A program made the position numbers and the translations under genes. A stretch of DNA of 64,000 nt from Glutamicibacter mishrai (lineage in GTDB: Bacteria; Actinomycetota; Actinomycetes; Actinomycetales; Micrococcaceae): NCBI RefSeq assembly GCF_012221945.1, contig NZ_CP032549.1:1922001-1986000 (forward strand). Reading direction: 5' to 3'. The stretch's first letter is position 1, and the number at the start of each line of letters is the position of its first letter. The notes beneath the pieces were generated by a model, which was not told where the DNA came from, made no database searches, and was given only the letters and a program-made list of their open reading frames with translations. Positions 52,930-61,610 of the stretch are shown here, in pieces.

Positions 52930-52951
52930 CCCTCGGTTTACCGAGGGTTTT
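52930..52951 (+). terminator. Terminator after tRNA-Phe
   Basis: CCCTCGG-ttta-CCGAGGG followed by TTTT. Confidence 0.88.
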
Positions 52952-52983
52952 ACTGTGTGTATTGAAAGTTATTCAAAACACTA

Positions 52984-53057
52984 GGCCCTGTAGCGCAGTT
53001 GGTTAGCGCGCCGCCCTGTCACGGCGGAGGTCGCGGGTTCAAGTCCCGTCAGGGTCG
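52984..53057 (+). tRNA. tRNA-Asp (GTC), copy 2
   Basis: Base-for-base identical to copy 1 over the mature 74 nt and a couple of flanking bases on each side, lying beyond the first terminator, so it must be transcribed separately or by read-through. Confidence 0.97.
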
Positions 53058-53067
53058 CCTGATAAAC

Positions 53068-53093
53068 AAATGCTCCGGTTTTCCGGAGCATTT
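53068..53093 (+). terminator. Terminator at the end of the tRNA cluster
   Basis: AAATGCTCCGG-tttt-CCGGAGCATTT, usable from both directions. Confidence 0.8.
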
Positions 53094-53110
53094 GCTGTAT
53101 CTGCGGTTAT

Positions 53111-53965
53111 TTAGTTGGCGCGTCCCAAGTGGCGCGGCCCCAGCCAACGGTTGCTCAGCCTGCGATAGGCCGCGGCAGCGCCGGTCATATCGCCATCATC
53201 CAAAGCCTGCAGGCCATCGAGCAAGTCATTGGGCGAATCGTCAGGCCACACAATTTCAGCCAAAAGACCGTAGTCCAGCTCGATGACCGAGCGGCGATCA
53301 AAGGACTCCAGCCAACTGCCCAGGCTGCCCAGCTCCTCGAAAAGCTGAGATTGGGGCGCATGGGTCACCAGCGTCTGGACAGCCCAGGCAAGCCGCTCCA
53401 CGGCCTGCTCAAAGCCGATGTACATGCGCGCGGTCTTCAGATGCTCGCCTTCATGGATGACCTCTTGCTCATCATCTTCGCGGAACAAGGCAAACCAGCT
53501 CAGTGGAATGCCCCAGGAAGATGTGCGGGTATGAAGATGCGTCAGATCCCCAGCGAGCCGGTCCGGATCCACCCGCTGCGCGTTCGCTTTCCGGGAGGCC
53601 GGCGGGACCAGGAGGTCGAAAACTTCTGGGCGGATGGCCTCTTCGGCCTGCTCGGCGGCGAGCAGGCTGCGCGCCTGCAGCTGCCCGGGGCAGTAGCGGG
53701 TATGTTCGGTGCCCTGGTAATCAAGGGTCTTGATGGCCCGGAAAAATTCGGGCTCATTGTGCGGGAATGGGTCGGAAACGCTGCGCAAGGTGCGTTGCCA
53801 CAGCCGCTCATTTTCGAACTCGTCCCATTGCGCGGCGGTGCGCTGCGGGGTGCGCAGAATGATCGACTGGGCCCAGTCTTCAAAGGTGTCCAGCGGCTCG
53901 TAAACGCGCAGGTGTGCCGTGGCCGAGGTGAGCTCATTGGTGGGCCCAGTCAATTTAGAGGTCAT
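53111..53965 (-). CDS. Conserved actinobacterial protein of unknown function
   Basis: 284 residues, soluble, acidic, rich in Trp and Leu. Start LRVYEPLDTFEDW and the phrases HTRTSSWGIPLSWFALF and ARMYIGFEQAVERLAWAV recall an uncharacterised actinobacterial family, but no domain name can be given. It lies 2 nt downstream of the exonuclease III gene and is probably co-transcribed with it. Confidence 0.7.
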   Translation of the reverse strand: MTSKLTGPTNELTSATAHLRVYEPLDTFEDWAQSIILRTPQRTAAQWDEFENERLWQRTLRSVSDPFPHNEPEFFRAIKTLDYQGTEHTRYCPGQLQARSLLAAEQAEEAIRPEVFDLLVPPASRKANAQRVDPDRLAGDLTHLHTRTSSWGIPLSWFALFREDDEQEVIHEGEHLKTARMYIGFEQAVERLAWAVQTLVTHAPQSQLFEELGSLGSWLESFDRRSVIELDYGLLAEIVWPDDSPNDLLDGLQALDDGDMTGAAAAYRRLSNRWLGPRHLGRAN

Positions 53966-53967
53966 GG

Positions 53968-54768
53968 CTAGTCCGCGAGCTCCACGATGACCGGCGCGTG
54001 GTCGCTGGCGCCCTTGCCCTTTCGTTCCTCCCGATCGATGCTTGCCGAGGTGACTCGTGCGGTGAGCGCGGGGGACGTCAAGGAGAAATCGATGCGCATG
54101 CCTTCACCCTTGGGGAAGCGCAACTGGGTGTAATCCCAGTAGGTGTACTGGCCCTCGGTGTAGCCACGGACGACGTCGCTGAATCCCAGATCCTCAAAAG
54201 CGGTGAACGCTGCGCGCTCGGGAGCCGAAACGTGGGTGAGCTTGTTCTCCAGGAAGAAATCGATGTCCCAGACATCTTCATCCTTCGGGGCGATATTCCA
54301 GTCGCCCATCAAGGCGATTTGGGCTTCTGGGTTCTCTCTGAGCCATTGCCCGGAACGCTGCTTGAGTTCATCGAGCCAGTTCAGCTTGTAGGCCATGTGC
54401 TCGTCGTCCAGGGCTCGGCCGTTCGGGACGTACAAGCTCCAGATGCGCACGCCGCCGCAGGTCGCGGCAATGGCGCGGGGCTCCTGGATCGGGTTCTTGC
54501 CGCCTTTGCCGAATTCCGGCTGGCCCGGGAAGGTGCGCTGCACATCTTCAAGTCCGACGCGTGAAGCAATGGCTACGCCATTCCACTGGTTAACGCCGAA
54601 GTGCGCTACCTCGTAGTCATTGTTCTCGAACAATTCCCACGGAAAATTCTCGTCTTTGCATTTCGTCTCCTGGATAGCCAGGACATCCACGTCGGTGCGG
54701 CGCAGCCAGTCCTCAACACGGTCGGCGCGGGCTCGCAGCGAGTTCACATTCCAAGTTGCAATCTTCAC
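53968..54768 (-). CDS. xth: Exodeoxyribonuclease III
   Basis: 266 residues, normal Xth length. EEP motifs all present: KIATWNVNSLRAR, DVLAIQETKCKDE (metal Glu), VPNGRALDDEH, MGDWNIAPKDEDVWD and GASDHAPVIVEL (catalytic Asp-His). AP endonuclease and 3'-5' exonuclease in base-excision repair. Confidence 0.95.
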   Translation of the reverse strand: MKIATWNVNSLRARADRVEDWLRRTDVDVLAIQETKCKDENFPWELFENNDYEVAHFGVNQWNGVAIASRVGLEDVQRTFPGQPEFGKGGKNPIQEPRAIAATCGGVRIWSLYVPNGRALDDEHMAYKLNWLDELKQRSGQWLRENPEAQIALMGDWNIAPKDEDVWDIDFFLENKLTHVSAPERAAFTAFEDLGFSDVVRGYTEGQYTYWDYTQLRFPKGEGMRIDFSLTSPALTARVTSASIDREERKGKGASDHAPVIVELAD

Positions 54769-54873
54769 AAGTTCAACCTATCAAGTTTGCCGACCAGTGC
54801 CACTTCAATTTACTTGGAAGTCCGAGTATATTCGTGTGCAGAAGGTGACGCCAATCACTGCAAGGAGGCAATG

Positions 54874-55926
54874 GTGCCGGAAATCCTGACCGAACGTCGC
54901 GGCCATTTGGGCCTGATCACGCTTAATCGCCCCAAGGCGCTGAACGCTTTGAACGCCTCGATGTGCCAAATAATTCTTGATACTTTGCTTGCCTGGCGTG
55001 ATGACCCCGACATCGCGCAGGTGGTGGTCCAGGGTGCGGGGGAGCGCGGACTCTGCGCCGGCGGCGATATCGTCGCCATCTACCAGGACATCAAGGAACG
55101 GACCGGGTCCTCCGAGAATTTCTGGCGCATCGAATACCAGCTGAACGTCCTGATCAATGAGTATCCCAAGCCCTACATCGCGTTGATGAGCGGCATCGTC
55201 CTGGGTGGCGGCATCGGCATCTCCGCGCACGGCAGCCACCGAATCGTCACCGATTCCAGCAAATGCGGGATGCCGGAAGTCGGCATCGGCTTTTTCCCGG
55301 ACGTCGGCGGCACGCACCTGCTGGCCAAAGCCCCGCATGCCGCCGGTCGATTGGCGGCCCTGACCGGAAGCAAATTCGGTGCGGCCGACGCCATCCTCCT
55401 CGGGCTGGCCGACAGCTACGTGCCCGAAGACCAGCTGGCCCGGCTGCTGGTTGAGCTGGAAAGCGAATCAGCGCAGTCCGTCATCGAAAGGCACCAGCAA
55501 ACCCCGCCGACCGGCTACATGCACGAGCCCTGGGTTCAGGCCTTTGATGGGGAGAATTTGCGCGAGGTATTGCGCTCGCTGCAATCCAGCCAGGCGCCCA
55601 AGGCCCAGGAAATGGCCGAAACCCTGCAGAGCGCCTGCCCCAGCTCCGTGCGGCTGACCAACGAACTCATCCGGCAAGCCGGGGATGATCTCCGCGCGGA
55701 TTTGCAGCGCGAATTCCGTGCCGCGCTGCACCGGCTGGATGACCCCGACTTCGCAGAAGGAATCAGGGCCGCGGTCATCGACAAGGACCGCACACCGCAC
55801 TGGGTGGAATCGCTGCCCGGGTTGAGCCATGAACAACGAACCGAACGGCATCTCGGCCCGCTGCCGGGAGCCGAATTGAATTACGCCATGCTCGGCGCAA
55901 GCGCCGAAGAGAAGAGTGCATCATGA
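54874..55926 (+). CDS. 3-hydroxyisobutyryl-CoA hydrolase (enoyl-CoA hydratase superfamily)
   Basis: About 351 residues. AAGGAGG at 54862-54868 fits GTG 54874 (5 nt) better than ATG 54871 (2 nt). Crotonase fold: LNRPKALNALNASM, GAGERGLCAGGDIVAIYQD, SGIVLGGGIGISAHGSHR (oxyanion hole) and MPEVGIGFFPDVGGTHLL. The longer C-terminal half with YMHEPWVQAFDG and FRAALHRLDDPDFAEGIRA distinguishes hydrolases from hydratases. Valine catabolism step releasing free 3-hydroxyisobutyrate, which the next gene oxidises. Confidence 0.87.
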   Translation: MPEILTERRGHLGLITLNRPKALNALNASMCQIILDTLLAWRDDPDIAQVVVQGAGERGLCAGGDIVAIYQDIKERTGSSENFWRIEYQLNVLINEYPKPYIALMSGIVLGGGIGISAHGSHRIVTDSSKCGMPEVGIGFFPDVGGTHLLAKAPHAAGRLAALTGSKFGAADAILLGLADSYVPEDQLARLLVELESESAQSVIERHQQTPPTGYMHEPWVQAFDGENLREVLRSLQSSQAPKAQEMAETLQSACPSSVRLTNELIRQAGDDLRADLQREFRAALHRLDDPDFAEGIRAAVIDKDRTPHWVESLPGLSHEQRTERHLGPLPGAELNYAMLGASAEEKSAS

Positions 55927-56819
55927 GTGAGAAGCCAACCATCGGCTTTCTGGGAATGGGGCACATGGGATTGCCCATGGCCATCAACCTGCATCGAGCC
56001 GGATACCAGCTCAAGGGATTCGACGTGGTCCCGGCTGCCGTGAAAGCCGCGCAGGAGGCAGGGATCCAGACGGTGGCCAGCGGCGCCGAAGCCGCCGTCG
56101 ACGTGGACATCGTGCTGACCATGTTCCCCTCCGGGCAGCATGTGCTTGATGCCTACGATCAATATCTGCTCAAGAGCGCCAAGCCCAATACGCTGTTCCT
56201 GGAATGTTCCACCATTGATGTCGCCCAAGCCCGGCAGGCCGCGGAACTAGCCGTGGCAGCCGGCCATCGCAGCGCGGACGCCCCGGTTTCCGGCGGCGTC
56301 GTGGGTGCCGAAGCCGGGACGCTGACCTTCATGCTCGGCGCGCAGGCAGAGGACCTGGCAGAGATCACCGAAGTCTTGGAGAGCATGGGCAAGCGGATCG
56401 TGCACTGCGGCGGCTACGGCGCGGGGCAGGCGGCCAAGGTCTGCAACAACATGCTGCTGGGCATCTCGATGATCGGCGCGGCGGAAGCCTTTGTGCTCGG
56501 TGAACGGCTCGGCCTGGAGCACCAGGCGCTTTATGACGTGATCTCCTCGGCCTCGGGCCAGTGCTGGGCCGTGACCACCAACTGCCCGGTGCCCGGTCCG
56601 GTGCCCACCTCGCCGGCCAACCGGGACTACCAGCCCGGGTTCGCCGCGGCGTTGATGGCCAAAGATCTCGGACTGGCCAGCAGCGCCTTGGCGCATACCG
56701 ACACGGATGCCCAGCTCGGGTCCCTGGCCTCGGCCCTGTATCGGAAGTTCAGCGACGAAGGCAATGCCGGAACGGACTTCTCCGGCATCATCAACGCCAT
56801 CCGCGACGGTTCCCTATAG
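55923..56819 (+). CDS. mmsB: 3-hydroxyisobutyrate dehydrogenase
   Basis: 298 residues. Rossmann IGFLGMGHMGLPMA, substrate loop DAPVSGGVVGAEAGTLTFM, and catalytic Lys region GYGAGQAAKVCNNMLLG, with KDLGLA near the end. Normal HIBADH length. Start overlaps the hydrolase stop (ATGA); the 3' end overlaps the convergent MarR gene by 6 nt. Oxidises 3-hydroxyisobutyrate to methylmalonate semialdehyde. Confidence 0.93.
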   Translation: MSEKPTIGFLGMGHMGLPMAINLHRAGYQLKGFDVVPAAVKAAQEAGIQTVASGAEAAVDVDIVLTMFPSGQHVLDAYDQYLLKSAKPNTLFLECSTIDVAQARQAAELAVAAGHRSADAPVSGGVVGAEAGTLTFMLGAQAEDLAEITEVLESMGKRIVHCGGYGAGQAAKVCNNMLLGISMIGAAEAFVLGERLGLEHQALYDVISSASGQCWAVTTNCPVPGPVPTSPANRDYQPGFAAALMAKDLGLASSALAHTDTDAQLGSLASALYRKFSDEGNAGTDFSGIINAIRDGSL

Positions 56820-57317
56820 GAAATCTCCGGAGGCCTTGCGGAAGCGGGCGAGGATCTCGAAAAGCTGGGTGGCATCGTTGCCCGAAAGGTTGCTCTGGGC
56901 GAAAAGCTGCTCATTGAGGTCATCGCGGGCCGCGGCCAGGACCTTCTGGCCGTTGGCGGTCAGCTCCAGCAATCGGGTGCGTCCATCGGTCGGGTGCGCA
57001 ATGCGGCGCACCAGGCCGGTGGACTCCAGGCGGTCCACCGAATTGGTCAGGCTGGTGGCGTGGACCTGGAGCAGGTCGCTGGCCTGGCTCATCGGCAGCG
57101 AACCCCGCTTGGAGAAACCCAGCAGGGCCAGAACCTCGAAGCGGGCAAAGGTCAGCCCATGCGGTTTGAGGATCGCATCGGCGCGCTGCAGGAAGATCGA
57201 AGCGGTGCGCATGACCGCGGTGATCGCGGCCATGGAATCAGCCTGGGCTGTCCAGCCATGCAAAATCCACTGTTCCCGGGCCTGGGCAATCGGGTCGCGC
57301 GGCAACGGAGAAGTCAT
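56814..57317 (-). CDS. MarR-family regulator of the acyl-CoA module
   Basis: 167 residues with the MarR winged helix: LPMSQASDLLQVHATSLTNS and DRLESTGLVRRIAHPTDGRTR. Divergent from the acyl-CoA dehydrogenase, with a palindrome between them, so it is a candidate regulator of this branched-chain acyl-CoA degradation module. Confidence 0.88.
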   Translation of the reverse strand: MTSPLPRDPIAQAREQWILHGWTAQADSMAAITAVMRTASIFLQRADAILKPHGLTFARFEVLALLGFSKRGSLPMSQASDLLQVHATSLTNSVDRLESTGLVRRIAHPTDGRTRLLELTANGQKVLAAARDDLNEQLFAQSNLSGNDATQLFEILARFRKASGDFL

Positions 57318-57342
57318 TTAAATACCCCCATAAGAAGACCTA

Positions 57343-57362
57343 GTCCAACAATATACTTGGAC
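57343..57362. promoter_or_regulatory. Candidate MarR operator
   Basis: GTCCAA-caatatac-TTGGAC, a perfect 6-bp-arm inverted repeat in the short gap between the MarR gene and the acyl-CoA dehydrogenase gene. Confidence 0.55.
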
Positions 57363-57389
57363 ATCCTAAGGTTTGGAAGGAGAACCCCC

Positions 57390-58532
57390 ATGGACCTATT
57401 AGGAGTGGCACAACAGCTGCGAGCTCAAGAACATGAACGCCTGCTTGAAGTGCGGGAACTGGTGCAGGACAAAATCCGCCGCCAGTCCATCGATTACTGG
57501 AACCGCGAAGAATTCCCTGAGGATCTGGTGGCACAGCTCGCCGGGCACGGGCTGGGAGGTGTCCAGCTGGAAGAATGCTCGCACCTGCTGCGCGGATTAA
57601 TCCACGCGGAAATCGCTCGCGCCGACATCTCGCTGTCCTCGGTGGTGGGCATCCACAACGAGCTCGTGGTCGGGATGATCCATGAATTCGGCTCCGCGCA
57701 GCAGAAGGCCCAATGGCTGCCCAAGCTCACGGCCTTTGAAGCCTTCGGCGCCTTTGCCCTGACCGAACCCGAACATGGCTCGGATATTGCCGGGGGAGTG
57801 CAGAGCACCGCCCGGCGCGACGGGGACGAGTACGTGATCTCTGGGGCCAAACGCTGGATCGGCATGGGGACCTTCAGCGACTTCGCACTGATCTGGGCCA
57901 AAGACGAGGACAGCGGGGATCTGGGCGCCTACCTCGTGGAATCGGATCGTCCTGGCTACAGCGCCACCAAGATCGAGCACAAGATCGGGCTGCGGATCAT
58001 GCAGAATGCGGATATCACCCTGGACCAGGTGCGTATTCCGGTGGCCAATAAGCTTCCCGGCGCCACCTGTTTTGCCTCCGCCAACGGCCTGCTGATGCAA
58101 TCGCGGGCCTGGGTCGGCTGGCAGGCTGTCGGCGCGATGATGGCAACACTGGATATCTGCCTGTCCTACGCCGGCAAACGCCAGCAGTTCGGCCAGCGGC
58201 TTGCCTCTTTCCAGCTGATCCAGCAGTCCCTGGCTGAAATCGCGGGGAACCTGAGCCTGTGCCTGTCGATGATGAGCGATATCGCCCGCAAGCAGGAGCG
58301 CGGGGATCTGCAGATGGTTGATGCGGCCATGGCCAAGTCCACCGCCACCCGGCTGGCGCGCGAATCGGCGGCGCTGGGCAGGGCGCTGTTGGGCGGCAAC
58401 GGGGTGGTCAGCGACTTCGAGATGGCGAAGGTGTTCTGCGACGTGGAAATCCTGCACACCTATGAAGGCACCTACGAAATCAATTCGCTCATTGTTGGGC
58501 GGGCGCTGACAGGCATCAGCGCGTTCGTGTAG
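57390..58532 (+). CDS. Acyl-CoA dehydrogenase (glutaryl-CoA dehydrogenase-like subgroup)
   Basis: 380 residues from ATG 57390 (GGAAGGAG, 7 nt). FALTEPEHGSDIAGG and KRWIGMGTFSDFALIWAKD are the substrate and FAD regions; the catalytic Glu lies in ILHTYEGTYEINSLIVGRAL, a form closest to glutaryl-CoA dehydrogenase. Next to the hydroxyisobutyrate genes it could act on isobutyryl-CoA or another branched acyl-CoA; glutaryl-CoA remains possible. Confidence 0.85.
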   Translation: MDLLGVAQQLRAQEHERLLEVRELVQDKIRRQSIDYWNREEFPEDLVAQLAGHGLGGVQLEECSHLLRGLIHAEIARADISLSSVVGIHNELVVGMIHEFGSAQQKAQWLPKLTAFEAFGAFALTEPEHGSDIAGGVQSTARRDGDEYVISGAKRWIGMGTFSDFALIWAKDEDSGDLGAYLVESDRPGYSATKIEHKIGLRIMQNADITLDQVRIPVANKLPGATCFASANGLLMQSRAWVGWQAVGAMMATLDICLSYAGKRQQFGQRLASFQLIQQSLAEIAGNLSLCLSMMSDIARKQERGDLQMVDAAMAKSTATRLARESAALGRALLGGNGVVSDFEMAKVFCDVEILHTYEGTYEINSLIVGRALTGISAFV

Positions 58533-58565
58533 CGGGCTTTGAGCGGATCGAAAGCCAATAAAATA

Positions 58566-58604
58566 ACTAACAAGTACTTTCCATTTTGGAAAGTACTTGT
58601 TAGT
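58566..58604. repeat. 17-bp perfect inverted repeat, candidate operator
   Basis: ACTAACAAGTACTTTCC (58566-58582) and its exact complement (58588-58604) flank ATTTT. It ends 41 nt before the start of a three-gene operon whose last gene is a winged-helix regulator. No T-run follows on the plus strand, so an operator is more likely than a terminator, although it also lies 33 nt after the acyl-CoA dehydrogenase. Confidence 0.65.
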
Positions 58605-58644
58605 GTTGGGGTGTTCGAAGGTTCGCAGGCAAAGGAGCAGGATC

Positions 58645-58848
58645 ATGAAAGCGACGTTCAGCACTTGGTACCTCACCGCGATCATCGTGGCGGGATTGGC
58701 CTTTTTTGCGCTTGCGCTCAGCGCGTACGCCACCGGTCAGCAGGCCTTGATTTTCATTGGCATGGGGATCTTCATGGTTACCACCATGACAATGGCCTCG
58801 TTGTTTGCGCAGCGGCAGCGCAAGGCCCAGGCATTGGACAGCAAATGA
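58645..58848 (+). CDS. Small two-helix membrane protein
   Basis: 67 residues from ATG 58645 (AAAGGAG, 7 nt upstream). Two hydrophobic segments (YLTAIIVAGLAFFALALSAYA and ALIFIGMGIFMVTTMTMAS stretches) and a basic tail RQRKAQALDSK. Stop overlaps the next start. Not recognised. Confidence 0.75.
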   Translation: MKATFSTWYLTAIIVAGLAFFALALSAYATGQQALIFIGMGIFMVTTMTMASLFAQRQRKAQALDSK

Positions 58849-59285
58849 GCTCGGAACAGGAACTGGGCCCCGAGGAGCAATTGGCCGCGCTGGGCAAGGC
58901 GCGGCAGGGCATGGATCGCGCCTCCGGGTACGGCGCCAGATTGCTGGGATCCTATTGCATTGCCCTGGGCCTGCTGATCGGCGGGCTCGCGGCGCTCTTG
59001 CAGATCTATCGCCCTGATGAGAAATTCGCCGGATTCATCGTCATCATGGCGCTGTTTGCCGCAGCTGTTCTCGCGATGTCCTTGGCCTATGGGAAGCTCT
59101 ACCGTTCGCTTCCGAGGGGATACTCGAAAATGTACATGCGCGGATTTATTGCCAGCATGGTGCTCTACGCGGTGTCAGTGGCATTGATTGGCGCCGGACC
59201 GCTGGATTGGCCGGCAATGGCGCTCATTGGCGTTGTTGTTGCTGCGCCATTATGCGCAACTGGAATTGCGATGGTGCGGCGATGA
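58845..59285 (+). CDS. Four-helix membrane protein
   Basis: 146 residues. A soluble N-terminus EQLAALGKARQGMDRASG, then four hydrophobic segments. Start and stop overlap both neighbours by 4 nt. Not recognised beyond a resemblance to small membrane proteins paired with short winged-helix regulators in actinobacteria. Confidence 0.75.
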   Translation: MSSEQELGPEEQLAALGKARQGMDRASGYGARLLGSYCIALGLLIGGLAALLQIYRPDEKFAGFIVIMALFAAAVLAMSLAYGKLYRSLPRGYSKMYMRGFIASMVLYAVSVALIGAGPLDWPAMALIGVVVAAPLCATGIAMVRR

Positions 59286-59581
59286 GCGCCCATGCCCGGG
59301 ATCGGCTGAATGGAGATTTCTCGAATCCCCTGCGGCTATCGGTCATGGGATCGCTGCAGGCCGTGGACGAGGCTGATTTCAAGTCCCTTAAAGAAGCCCT
59401 GGGCGTCTCCGATTCGGTGCTTTCGCGGCATTTGAGCGCGCTTGAAGCTGGCGGCTACGTGCAGATCAAAAAAGGGTATGTCGGCAAAAGGCCCCGCACC
59501 TGGGCGAAGCTCACTTCGACCGGGCGCAAGGCCTTTGCACAACATGTTCAAGCGCTGAAAGAGATTACCGGTTTGGCGTAA
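59282..59581 (+). CDS. Short winged-helix regulator (PF13601/MarR-like)
   Basis: 99 residues. PLRLSVMGSLQAVDEADFKS, LGVSDSVLSRHLSALEAGGY and the wing GKRPRTWAKLTSTGRKAF make a one-domain winged helix of the HTH_34 type. It probably binds the inverted repeat upstream of its own operon and so controls the two membrane proteins. Confidence 0.85.
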   Translation: MSAHARDRLNGDFSNPLRLSVMGSLQAVDEADFKSLKEALGVSDSVLSRHLSALEAGGYVQIKKGYVGKRPRTWAKLTSTGRKAFAQHVQALKEITGLA

Positions 59582-59584
59582 TCC

Positions 59585-60409
59585 CTAGGAGCGCCACCAC
59601 TGATCCCAGTAGGTCGCTGGCACCGCGCGCTTATGCCGTGATGCGACAAAGCGCTTTTCAATGGCTTCCGCGGCAACTTCGGCAACTTCGCGGCCCTCGA
59701 GGTAATCGTCGATCTGGTCGTAGGTCAGGCCGAGTTCTTCCTCATCGGCGCGCTGCGGCTGGCCGTCGAGCAGGTCCGCGGTGGGCTTCTTGGACCAGAG
59801 CAGTTCTGGGGCCTGCAGTTCACGCAGCAGGGCCTGGTTCTGGCGCTTGTTCAAACCGGCCAGCGGCAAAAGATCGGCGCCGCCATCACCGAATTTGGTG
59901 AAGAACCCGGTCACGGATTCGGCGGCGTGGTCGGTGCCCAGCACCAGCATTCCGCGGTCGCCCGCGATGGCGTACTGCACGATCATGCGGGTGCGGGCCT
60001 TCGCGTTGCCGCGGTTGAAGTCGCTGATCTTCGGGTGCCCGGCATCGGCGATCGCCTCATCAAGCGCGGCGACCGGCTTGGCGATATTCACCTCGAATTG
60101 CTCATCGGCGGCAATGAAGTCCATGGCCGCGGCGGCGTCGTCCGCATCCTGCTGGACACCGTGGGGAAGGCGTACCGAAACGAAGCGTGCTCCGCCCCCG
60201 GCCTCGCGGACCTCCTGGACTGCCAGCTGGGCCAGGCGCCCGGCCAGGGTGGAATCGATGCCGCCGGAAATCCCGAGGACAAAACCCTTGGCGCCTGTGG
60301 CCGCCAGATAGTCCTTGAGGAAATCAACGCGGCGGCGGATCTCCTGCGCGGCGTCGATTTCCGGGCGCACGCCCAACTCTTCAATGATCTCTGCTTGCAA
60401 TTCACGCAT
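59585..60409 (-). CDS. nadE: NAD+ synthase, ammonia-dependent
   Basis: 274 residues, the size of E. coli NadE. PP-loop [20 protein letters not shown] (SGGIDS), later [17 protein letters not shown] and [20 protein letters not shown]. No glutaminase domain, so it uses ammonia. Converts deamido-NAD to NAD. Confidence 0.95.
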   Translation of the reverse strand: MRELQAEIIEELGVRPEIDAAQEIRRRVDFLKDYLAATGAKGFVLGISGGIDSTLAGRLAQLAVQEVREAGGGARFVSVRLPHGVQQDADDAAAAMDFIAADEQFEVNIAKPVAALDEAIADAGHPKISDFNRGNAKARTRMIVQYAIAGDRGMLVLGTDHAAESVTGFFTKFGDGGADLLPLAGLNKRQNQALLRELQAPELLWSKKPTADLLDGQPQRADEEELGLTYDQIDDYLEGREVAEVAAEAIEKRFVASRHKRAVPATYWDQWWRS

Positions 60410-60508
60410 GTCTTTAATCCTAGGCAGTTGGCATGGCTACGGGGCGCCAGGTGCCGCGTTTGCCTCGAAAATTAATCTGTTCTCAACATACGCCGCAATG
60501 GCCTGTGG

Positions 60509-60946
60509 CTACGCTTGGTCGTCTTCTGGTTTCCAGCCGAGGTTGCGCGCCATCTTTTCCAGGGTCTGGACTACCGCGTCATATTCCGAGCCGTCCAGAT
60601 CCTCTCCGAACTGTGTGCGGATCTTCTCCACGAGCTCGCTGAGCTTCAGCAGCGAGACGTGGCCGCGGTCGGTGATCGAGTACTCGCCGTCCTGCGCGGT
60701 AACCCATCCCGATTCCACCAGCTCGGCCAGGTGCTCGCTCAACGATTGCGGCTCATCCTCGGAAGCGAAGAACGGGGAGAGCCCGGCGTTCAGCTGCGCC
60801 TCGGTGGCGGGCTGATGCTCCAGCAGGTTGAGCACCTGCCACTGCCGGCGTGTCACACCGTGTTCTTCCAAAGTCGCTGCAAACTGCTCGTCAATCAGCG
60901 AATCCACCAATTTCAACCAGTAACCCAAGGGGCGTTGTGCGTTCAT
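60509..60946 (-). CDS. MarR-type winged-helix regulator
   Basis: 145 residues. GYWLKLVDSLIDEQFAATLE, VTRRQWQVLNLLEHQ and a wing-like GWVTAQDGEYSITDRG fit a MarR-fold protein. Divergent from pyrE by 39 nt. Role unknown. Confidence 0.82.
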   Translation of the reverse strand: MNAQRPLGYWLKLVDSLIDEQFAATLEEHGVTRRQWQVLNLLEHQPATEAQLNAGLSPFFASEDEPQSLSEHLAELVESGWVTAQDGEYSITDRGHVSLLKLSELVEKIRTQFGEDLDGSEYDAVVQTLEKMARNLGWKPEDDQA

Positions 60947-60985
60947 AAAATCAGCCTAGCGATGATGCCGACTAGAATCGAGGGT

Positions 60986-61543
60986 ATGAGCGAAACCAGC
61001 GCCCGTGAGCGACTAAAAGAACTGATCCAAGAACTTGCCATTGTGCGCGGCAAGGTCATCTTGTCTTCGGGCAAGGAAGCTGACTACTACATCGATTTGC
61101 GCCGCGTGACCCTGCACCAGGAGGCCTCTGGCCTGGTGGGCGAGGTCATGCTGGAGCTGCTGGATGAAGCGAAGCTGGACTTCACCAATGTGGGCGGGCT
61201 GACCATGGGCGCAGACCCGGTGGGCACCGCCATCATGCACACCGCACGCGCCAAGGATCGGGCGATTGACGCCTTCGTGGTGCGCAAGGCGCAGAAGTCC
61301 TACGGCATGGGCCGCCAGGTCGAGGGCCCAAGCGTCGAGGGACGCGACGTGATCGTGCTCGAGGATACTTCCACCACCGGCGGCTCGGCGCTGACCGCGG
61401 TGGAAGGCGTGCGCAAGGCTGGCGGCAACGTGATTGCCGTGGCCGTGATCGTGGACCGCGATACCGGAGCCAAGGAGCGCATCGAGGCTGAAGCCGGGGT
61501 GCCTTACCTGTTCGCCTACGGCAAGGATGAGCTGGGCCTGTAG
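60986..61543 (+). CDS. pyrE: Orotate phosphoribosyltransferase
   Basis: 185 residues from ATG 60986. KVILSSGKEADYYIDLRRVT at the start and the PRPP-binding VIVLEDTSTTGGSAL later identify PyrE. No Shine-Dalgarno is at normal spacing; TAGAAT (60973-60978) ends 7 nt before ATG, suggesting a leaderless mRNA. Makes OMP in pyrimidine synthesis; the gene stands apart from other pyr genes. Confidence 0.94.
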   Translation: MSETSARERLKELIQELAIVRGKVILSSGKEADYYIDLRRVTLHQEASGLVGEVMLELLDEAKLDFTNVGGLTMGADPVGTAIMHTARAKDRAIDAFVVRKAQKSYGMGRQVEGPSVEGRDVIVLEDTSTTGGSALTAVEGVRKAGGNVIAVAVIVDRDTGAKERIEAEAGVPYLFAYGKDELGL

Positions 61544-61567
61544 CCAACGTGCATATCCCTGCCGGGC

Positions 61568-61610
61568 ACCCGCCATTTTCGGATCTTCCGGGATGGCGGG
61601 TTTCCTGTTT
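61568..61610 (+). terminator. Terminator of pyrE
   Basis: ACCCGCCAT (61568-61576) pairs with ATGGCGGGT (61593-61601), then TTCCTGTTTT. Confidence 0.75.
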
